A DNA stretch of 64,000 bases from Diatrype stigma (taxonomy: Eukaryota; Ascomycota; Sordariomycetes; Xylariales; Diatrypaceae): positions 372,001-436,000 of the forward strand of contig JAKJXP020000032.1 of assembly GCA_022225965.2 (NCBI GenBank), written 5' to 3'. The notes beneath the pieces are model-generated. The model had not been told where the DNA came from. It searched no databases and saw nothing but the letters and a program-made list of their open reading frames with translations. Below, piece after piece: positions 58,635 to 64,000 of the stretch (its first letter is position 1; each line of letters opens with the position of its first letter). The position numbers were made by a program, and so were the translations under genes.

Positions 58635-59925
58635 ATGTTCTTATCATCCCCTATCCCTGCCCTTGTGGCCATCATTGGAGGAGGGCTCGCCGTAATTGCT
58701 AAATCGATGGCCAACTCTAGGTAGCAGACCATCCGATTAACAATCCGAGCCTCCACGCCTATGGCATTTCAGACTCTTTATAGGGCCTCACGCTGGCTTT
58801 CGCACTGCATGACCAGAGTATGTCTTTCATGGTGCCCGGCTTGGGGACTTTGCGCAACGTGGCTGCGTCATGTTCTCTCCCGATACACTGCGCGTCTTTG
58901 ACAGTGTCGGCGCATACGGATGTGTCCGCGGTTTGCTATCGAAAATTGACGTTCTGGCCCTCAACGACGGCGAGGGGTGAGTTCTTGATTGCTATTACTT
59001 CAGTTGAGAAAGTGGTACGGTTCTTGTGAGTGGTATGGTTATCAAGCCATCCGCATGATGCGCATGAGGTCATTGAAGCAAGGAGCTATTGGATGAGACC
59101 AGGGAAATGTTGCGGGAGCGTGATATCCCAACCCATCACGACAGTAAGCTGACCGCCGTCGCTTTCGGTGATCTCAACGAGGTATAGTAAGACTCCCATC
59201 GCTAATGGCCAGGGAGAATCTGCCTTTCTCGTGGTTGGAACGGATGGCATCCACTCCACTCTTCGCAGGACTTTTTGTTTCAAGCCAAGCCAGTCCATGC
59301 AGGCTTCATGAGCATCAACGGCGTCGTACAGAGATCTCAGCTTCGTATCCCTCAGGAGTATAACCTGTCCGCGACTATTATCGCGAAATCAGACGCTGTT
59401 CCGCTTGGTCCGGAGAAGCCGGATGGGCTTGAGCTCTTTGTTGGGTCACAGCGACAGTGACGATTTCCAGAGCCGGACTCGGCCGGTTGGGAAGCGTTGA
59501 CGAAGATCATCAGACAAAAATACATCATATGCTCCTGAGAAACAGGTCCGATTGGCGCGACGTAGCACTATCAGGGGACCGACAGTCAGCCTTGGAGGCG
59601 GTCATGATCGGCGGAATGGCGTGTGGGCATTCTATAGCAGCCACCCTTGGCTCCCTGGTTGTCTAAACTTAGGAGAATCATACTAGCAGGGGGTTGCAGC
59701 AGCGAACGCTGACGAGGCACTGATCAAGCGTTTGGATATGTGAGAGCTGCCTATCCTCTTGTCTAAGATCTTCCCCAATGTACGCTGGAGAGAGCAGCGT
59801 TGGCAGAACTATCACGACTAGCCGCTCACACGTGGAGATGGAAGGAAATTGCGCTGGCTGTATCCGGACCTGCTGGAGAAGGTTGAGAACTTGCCAAGAT
59901 CTGGGTACACCAATTGAGCAAATAA
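58635..59925 (+). pseudogene. Broken FAD-dependent monooxygenase (UbiH/PaxM-like)
   Basis: Pieces of one protein family appear in the right order but in shifting frames with internal stops. From 58635 comes an N-terminal VAIIGGGLA (Rossmann FAD motif), ended by TAG at 58723-58725. About 58830-58980 has RGCVMFSPDTLRVFDSVGAYG. About 59085-59175 has ELLDETREMLRERDIP. About 59200-59270 has FLVVGTDGIHSTLRR (the DG fingerprint). About 59275-59460 has ATIIAKSDAVPLGPE and ELFVGSQRQ, then a stop. About 59840-59925 has RKLRWLYPDLLEKVE, like the family C-terminus. The GDAAHA motif segment was not found. A working gene would need several frame restorations, so I call it a pseudogene. Such enzymes hydroxylate aromatic or terpenoid compounds, often in catabolic or secondary-metabolite clusters. 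Confidence 0.8.
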
Positions 59926-61194
59926 CTTGTGCATAATGAGGTTGGATTGCCTGTCGACTACCTACGCAGATCAGAGTAAGAGACTATCGTATTGGCGAAC
60001 CTTGGGTTGATGTAGCATCATGTCCTGTTCTGTACAGACTGGGTGGATGATTCACCGCCCCTGAATCGAGACACTAGCCAGAAGCAGGCCTTGGCTATTA
60101 CTCCCCAGCCATGATGAGATGACAGCGACAGCGACAATGGAAGAAGAACAAGATGAAAACAGCCTGCACGGAGCTACATGTCGGATCTGAATGTTGTCGA
60201 TCGTAGATGCGACCGTAGACACGGCGCGCTCGTACGAGTACGAGGATGATCGGATCTGGTGCATTACGCCCTCAGCCCCGCCAGCCCTGCCAACCCTGCT
60301 AGCCCTGCCTAGGCACGATCTGCCCGGTTGACCAATTACCTGCCCAGGTACTGTGGCTTGTCCTTCAGGGGCATCGTAGGGCCGTTTTATAGTCGCATAC
60401 CTACTCGTATTGCAGAACCCCACGTGCGTCAGAACTCAATATTTTACTATGCTTCGACAAGGGTGTTTCGTTGAAACGCACCTTGGCCTACGCCAAGCTT
60501 CGGTAGTGTCCAGAGTAGTGCGGCGCTCACAACCTTGAAATCAGTTTACTTCAGCCCAACGAGCGCCTGCATTACCCATGCCTCCTCTACTCCACGTGGG
60601 ATCTTTATGGTCTGACAGTCAGCTGCGCCTGCTAGGCATGTCGGTAAAGAATTAAGGTAAGCAAGAGATGGGCTTAGGTAAGGGTGCCGCTATGTGCTAA
60701 TGGCATAGTAAATCCCATGTCGGGTTGACACTTGTGGGGGTGGCGCAGCCTCTTCTGTGTTGATCGTAGCACGTATTCGGGCAGTTTCATGATTCCATGT
60801 GCTTGGTATTCGTACTCTAGACTACCTTGCTGGCAGCCCACAATGTGGTGTGCCAAGGAAACGTCAATGCATTGTTGTTCGTTCTGCATCTTGTCAATAT
60901 GAAGAGTGGCTAGTAGGTTGGAGACTGTTTCGCATAGTAGCATCGAGAATACCGAGAGCCACATCAAGATAGAACACCATCCATGCCGACATTCGGGCCT
61001 TCGGGTTCTTGAGGCTTCAGTCAGGTCTACTACATGGGGTTCTCACTTTGTATATAACCGAGCTCGGGATCTCTTGGTTACCATCGATTCGGTATCAACC
61101 AGCACCACCGTCCGCTCTCTCCAGACACGCATTCGTTCAAAACACTCATCCACTGCACTCTATACTCTTCCTCCTGCGGTAGAACATCGTCAGC
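59926..61194. other. Spacer between monooxygenase relic and NLP gene
   Basis: 1.3 kb with no supported gene. Minus-strand frames at 60052-60423 and 60674-60967 have no recognisable domain. The last ~130 nt are CT/CA-rich and look like the NLP gene leader. Confidence 0.5.
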
Positions 61195-62006
61195 ATGCAT
61201 ACTCCATCCATCCTCGCTCTCGCTACCGTCGCCAGCCAGGCGTACGCGTACCCCTTTGAATCCCTAGTAGCCCGCGCCCTCCAATCTCGCGCCGTGATCG
61301 CCCACGACGCCGTTCAGCCCTTCGCGGAGACCGTCCAGAGCGGTGCCATCGGAGACGCTATCAAGAAGTTCGAGCCGTTCCTGCACATCGCCCACGGTTG
61401 CCAGTCGTATCCCGCCGTGGACGCCGAGGGAAACACGAGGTGAGAGACATCCCGGTATCCCCAGCAGCAGCAGCAGCTGCGCTATCCTGTACTACCACTG
61501 ACACTCGCCCCAGCGGTGGTCTCCAAGACACGGGCAGCTCGACCGGTGGCTGCCGGGACGGGTCCAAGGGGCAGACCTATGTCCGGGCTAAGGAGCGCAA
61601 CGGACAGCTTGCCATCATGTACGCTTGGTACATGCCCAAGGATATGCCGAACGACGGCATCTCCACCGGTGCGCACCGCCACGATTGGGAGAACGTCGTG
61701 GTCTTCGTCGACAGCGCGGAGAGTGCTCAGCTCGTCAGCGCTGCCGCCTCGGGCCACGGCTCATACAAGAAGACCGACGCTCCCCAGCGCGAGGGGGACC
61801 GGCCCAAGGTGGAGTACTTCACCAACTTCCCGACCAACCACGAACTGCAATTCACCGACACGCTCGGTAATGACCTGGCGCTCGTGGACTGGGACGCCAT
61901 CCCGCAGCCTGCCCGCGATGGTCTGACCGCCGCCGACTTCGGCAGCGCCACGGTTCCTTTTAAAGATGATACCTTTGATGGCAACCTGGACAAGGCTGCG
62001 TCCTGA
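61195..62006 (+). CDS. NPP1/NEP1-like necrosis-inducing protein (NLP, type 1)
   Basis: Exons 61195..61439 and 61514..62006 (74-nt intron, GTGAGA...CCCAG) give about 245 residues. That is the usual NLP length. The ATG at 61195 starts a signal peptide ending near QAYAYP. The family heptapeptide appears as AHRHDWE (about 135-141), with Ala where GHRHDWE is usual. It is followed by NVVVF, and its His, Asp and Glu residues belong to the metal-binding pocket. Two cysteines (in AHGCQSYP and TGGCRDG) fit the type-1 disulfide. Upstream is LAIMYAWYMPKD, another conserved NLP segment. NLPs are secreted proteins. Cytolytic members bind sphingolipids of eudicot plants, while others are non-cytolytic or act as immune patterns. 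Activity cannot be told from sequence. It suggests a plant-associated lifestyle but also occurs in saprotrophs. Confidence 0.92.
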
Positions 62007-62076
62007 TTCGATGCGCCACGGCAGCGGTAGGAGAGGAGAAGGGGCTGATATCGCGATGGGGTCAGGATGGCTGTCC

Positions 62077-62123
<47 letters not shown>

Positions 62124-62668
62124 CTATGTATGTATGTGTATATATCCAGTATGTATGTATGTATAGTGGGAGTTCTGCCACCTACCTAGGCAGCTAGGTA
62201 CCATCTACGCATGCCGTGGTGGGCGGGTATAGGGAATCGGCAATTCACTGAACCAGTGAGCCCTACCTACCCTGGTAGCCACTATATCCTAGTCACTATA
62301 TACCTGAAAAATATTCGCCTAGGCTTCATTCGCTGCGACCAATCTTTGTTGACTTCCACGTGTTGTTGTGGAAATATCTTCCTGACCTGCATTGCAATTT
62401 TTTTCTGCCTGCAAAATTTTAGCCGCTTGTTTTCCATGTACCTATCAAATTCGTCCTGGGCTAGGTGGGACCAATCAGAATCTCCCATACACCAAGACAA
62501 ACCACAATTTCGTCCATTTGCCCCCTGCTTAGTGGTTCATGTGTACTTCGTAGTCCAGCCCCAGCTTCGTTCTGCTCGCTTCATAAAATCTCAGCGTTCT
62601 TGCACATGTCAGTCTTCACTTTATCTTCCTGCTCATAGTCCATAGCCCATAGCTCATATTATCTCAAG
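62007..62668. other. Intergenic spacer with microsatellites
   Basis: 662 nt holding the NLP 3' UTR, a (GT)15 and ATGT repeat block (62080-62165), a CCTACCTAGGCAGCTAGGTA motif (about 62181-62200), and the promoter of the NAP gene. No gene supported. Confidence 0.6.
62080..62165. repeat. (GT)n followed by (ATGT)n microsatellite
   Basis: About fifteen GT dinucleotides (62081-62110) pass into ATGT tetranucleotides with short interruptions up to about 62165, directly downstream of the NLP stop codon. Confidence 0.95.
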
Positions 62669-63819
62669 ATGTCTGCCACGGAAGAAGTCGTCATTGATCC
62701 TCAGACCATCCGCGAGTTGCGGCTCTTTGACTCCGCCATCTCCGATGTCGACAAGGAGATCACCGCCAAGCAGTACTTGATGAGCAGGGACATCTTCGCC
62801 AACCGCCAGAACACCATCGCGAAGATCCCCGGCTTCTGGGCTGTCACCTTTGACAATGCCTCTTCCGAGCTAGAGGCCACTGTCACCTCCAACGACCTCG
62901 AGGTCTTCACCAAGGCTCTCACTGCCGTGGAGGTCACCCGGCCCGAGATCCCCGCCGGCGCCAAGGCCAGCGACTCGGGCCTCGACAAGTTCGGCGAGCC
63001 TCGCACGCTGAACCTCAAGTTCCACTTCCAGGAGAACGAGTGGTTCACCGATCGCGTCATCGACAAGACGTTCTACTTCCGCATCGGCAAGGACGGCACC
63101 ACCGGGCTCGTCTCCGAGCCCGTCAAGATCAACTGGAAGTCCGGCAAGGACTTGACCGAGGGCCTCAGCGACGCCGCCTTCGACTTCTGGGCCGCGCAGA
63201 AGAACAGCCCCAGCCAGATGCTCGACGCTGTTCTGGCCAACGATGCCCGTCACGCCCGCGACGCGGCTGCCAGAGAGATGCCCGAGTACAAGAACTTGGC
63301 CAAGCTGCTGAACGAGAAGGTCGACGGCGCTATCAGCTTCTTCAACTTCTTCTCGTACCGTGAGTAGCCCCCATCCCCCCAAACCCAACCCTCTACTGTT
63401 CTCATCGCTTTTGTGTGCATTTGAGCCTCTGGGGTTATTAGACACGCGTGAGCCGAAGAGCATAAGATGCGAGTTCGGTCTCTTCTGCATCAACAGATCA
63501 CTGACCTGAGTCTATAGGTGGCCGCTGGATCAGCGCTGCCGAGCACGCAGAGGCTAAGGCTGAGATGATGGCCAAGCGCGACGCAGCGATTGCTGGTAAG
63601 GAGGAGGAGGATGACAAGAACGACGAAGACGATGATGATGAGGACTTCACCGAGGAGGCGGTGGAGACCTTCCCTGCTGGCCATGAGGTTGCTGTCACGA
63701 TTGCTGAGGACGTCTTCCCTAACGCGATCGACTATTTCATGGGCGATACCATTGACAGCGATATTGATTTTGACGATGACGATGAAGACGATGATGATGA
63801 TGAGGTTATGGAGGGCTAG
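62669..63819 (+). CDS. Nucleosome assembly protein family histone chaperone (SET/VPS75-like)
   Basis: Exons 62669..63359 and 63518..63819 (158-nt intron, GTGAGT...CTATAG) give about 330 residues. The junction reads FFNFFSY-R-GRWISAAEHAEAKAE. An N-terminal coiled-coil dimerisation helix (FDSAISDVDKEI...) leads into IPGFWAVTFDNA, the NAP-fold entry also seen in SET/TAF-I as IPNFWVTTF. The earmuff domain has TLNLKFHFQENEWFTDRVIDKTFYF. The tail has acidic Asp/Glu runs separated by AGHEVAVTIAEDVFPNAIDYFMGD. NAP-family proteins bind H3-H4 or H2A-H2B. The IPGFW wording and size favour SET/VPS75 over NAP1. In yeast, VPS75 partners the acetyltransferase Rtt109. It is expected in the nucleus. The acidic tail is encoded partly by a GATGA-rich repeat (about 63769-63805). 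Confidence 0.93.
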
Positions 63820-64000
63820 ATTTGCTCGGCTTTGCCGCGGAGGTTACACTATGGATACGATACCCGGGGAATTGGGGGTTGGTCAAGGTTTAGCGATTAT
63901 TCTAGACGAAACATGATGATGCCATGCGATTGATCGCTGTAGATGGATGCCGATCTGGCCAATTCTGAGTGAATGCGATGCTTCAACTGCGCTAGTGACA

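Overview
The window is nuclear DNA of a filamentous ascomycete (Pezizomycotina, most likely Sordariomycetes). Genes are monocistronic and carry short introns (about 46-217 nt) with GTRNGT-like donors and CTAAC/CTRAY-like branch sites. The gene set is typical of moulds: a UapA/UapC-type purine permease, a JEN-type carboxylate permease, a QutC/Qa-4 dehydratase, a heme-thiolate peroxidase, an NLP and a proteinase-K-like protease. Genes are separated by long AT-richer spacers full of TAGGTA/CCTAGG palindromes. No mitochondrial, bacterial, viral, CRISPR or intact transposon sequence was seen. No intact tRNA or rRNA gene was found by eye.

Layout. 0-1.6 kb: 3' end of MSH6 (mismatch repair). 4.3-6.1 kb: JEN-type monocarboxylate/H+ symporter. 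6.7-10.3 kb (minus): RPN2, 26S proteasome base subunit. 13.8-17.1 kb: CET1-type mRNA-capping RNA 5'-triphosphatase with a very long low-complexity N-terminus. 18.5-19.3 kb (minus): small MARVEL-domain membrane protein in three exons. 19.3-26.8 kb: gene desert with a heptamer minisatellite. 26.8-30.6 kb: 1243-residue fungal protein of unknown function. 31.8-33.1 kb: second uncharacterised fungal protein. 33.6-35.5 kb (minus): purine permease. 35.5-39.6 kb: gene desert. 39.6-41.3 kb: secreted heme-thiolate peroxygenase/chloroperoxidase. 43.0-44.1 kb: 3-dehydroshikimate dehydratase. 44.9-46.3 kb (minus): JIP5 WD-repeat ribosome-biogenesis protein. 47.7-49.1 kb: secreted glycerophosphodiester phosphodiesterase. 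49.8-51.2 kb: GH18 chitinase-like protein ending in KDEL. 51.6-52.5 kb: IroE/SidJ-like esterase. 53.1-54.3 kb: hyaluronan-synthase-like GT2. 55.5-57.2 kb (minus): subtilisin-like protease in six exons. 58.1-59.9 kb: relics of a Zn2Cys6 regulator and a FAD monooxygenase. 61.2-62.0 kb: necrosis-inducing NLP. 62.7-63.8 kb: NAP/SET/VPS75 histone chaperone.

How it fits together. Housekeeping genes (MSH6, RPN2, CET1, JIP5, NAP) are scattered among accessory ones. From 39 to 62 kb the window is dominated by secreted or surface-related products (peroxygenase, GDPD, GH18, esterase, GT2, protease, NLP) plus a decayed regulator/monooxygenase pair. This is the usual look of a niche-adaptive, secretome-rich segment. 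I see no convincing multi-gene system that is plainly new. The most unusual signals are the KDEL-tailed GH18 whose catalytic motif lies in a 28-nt micro-exon, the decayed TF/monooxygenase locus, and the CCAAT-containing heptamer array. Exon boundaries were placed by hand from reading frame, GT/AG sites and family resemblance; no alignment was run.
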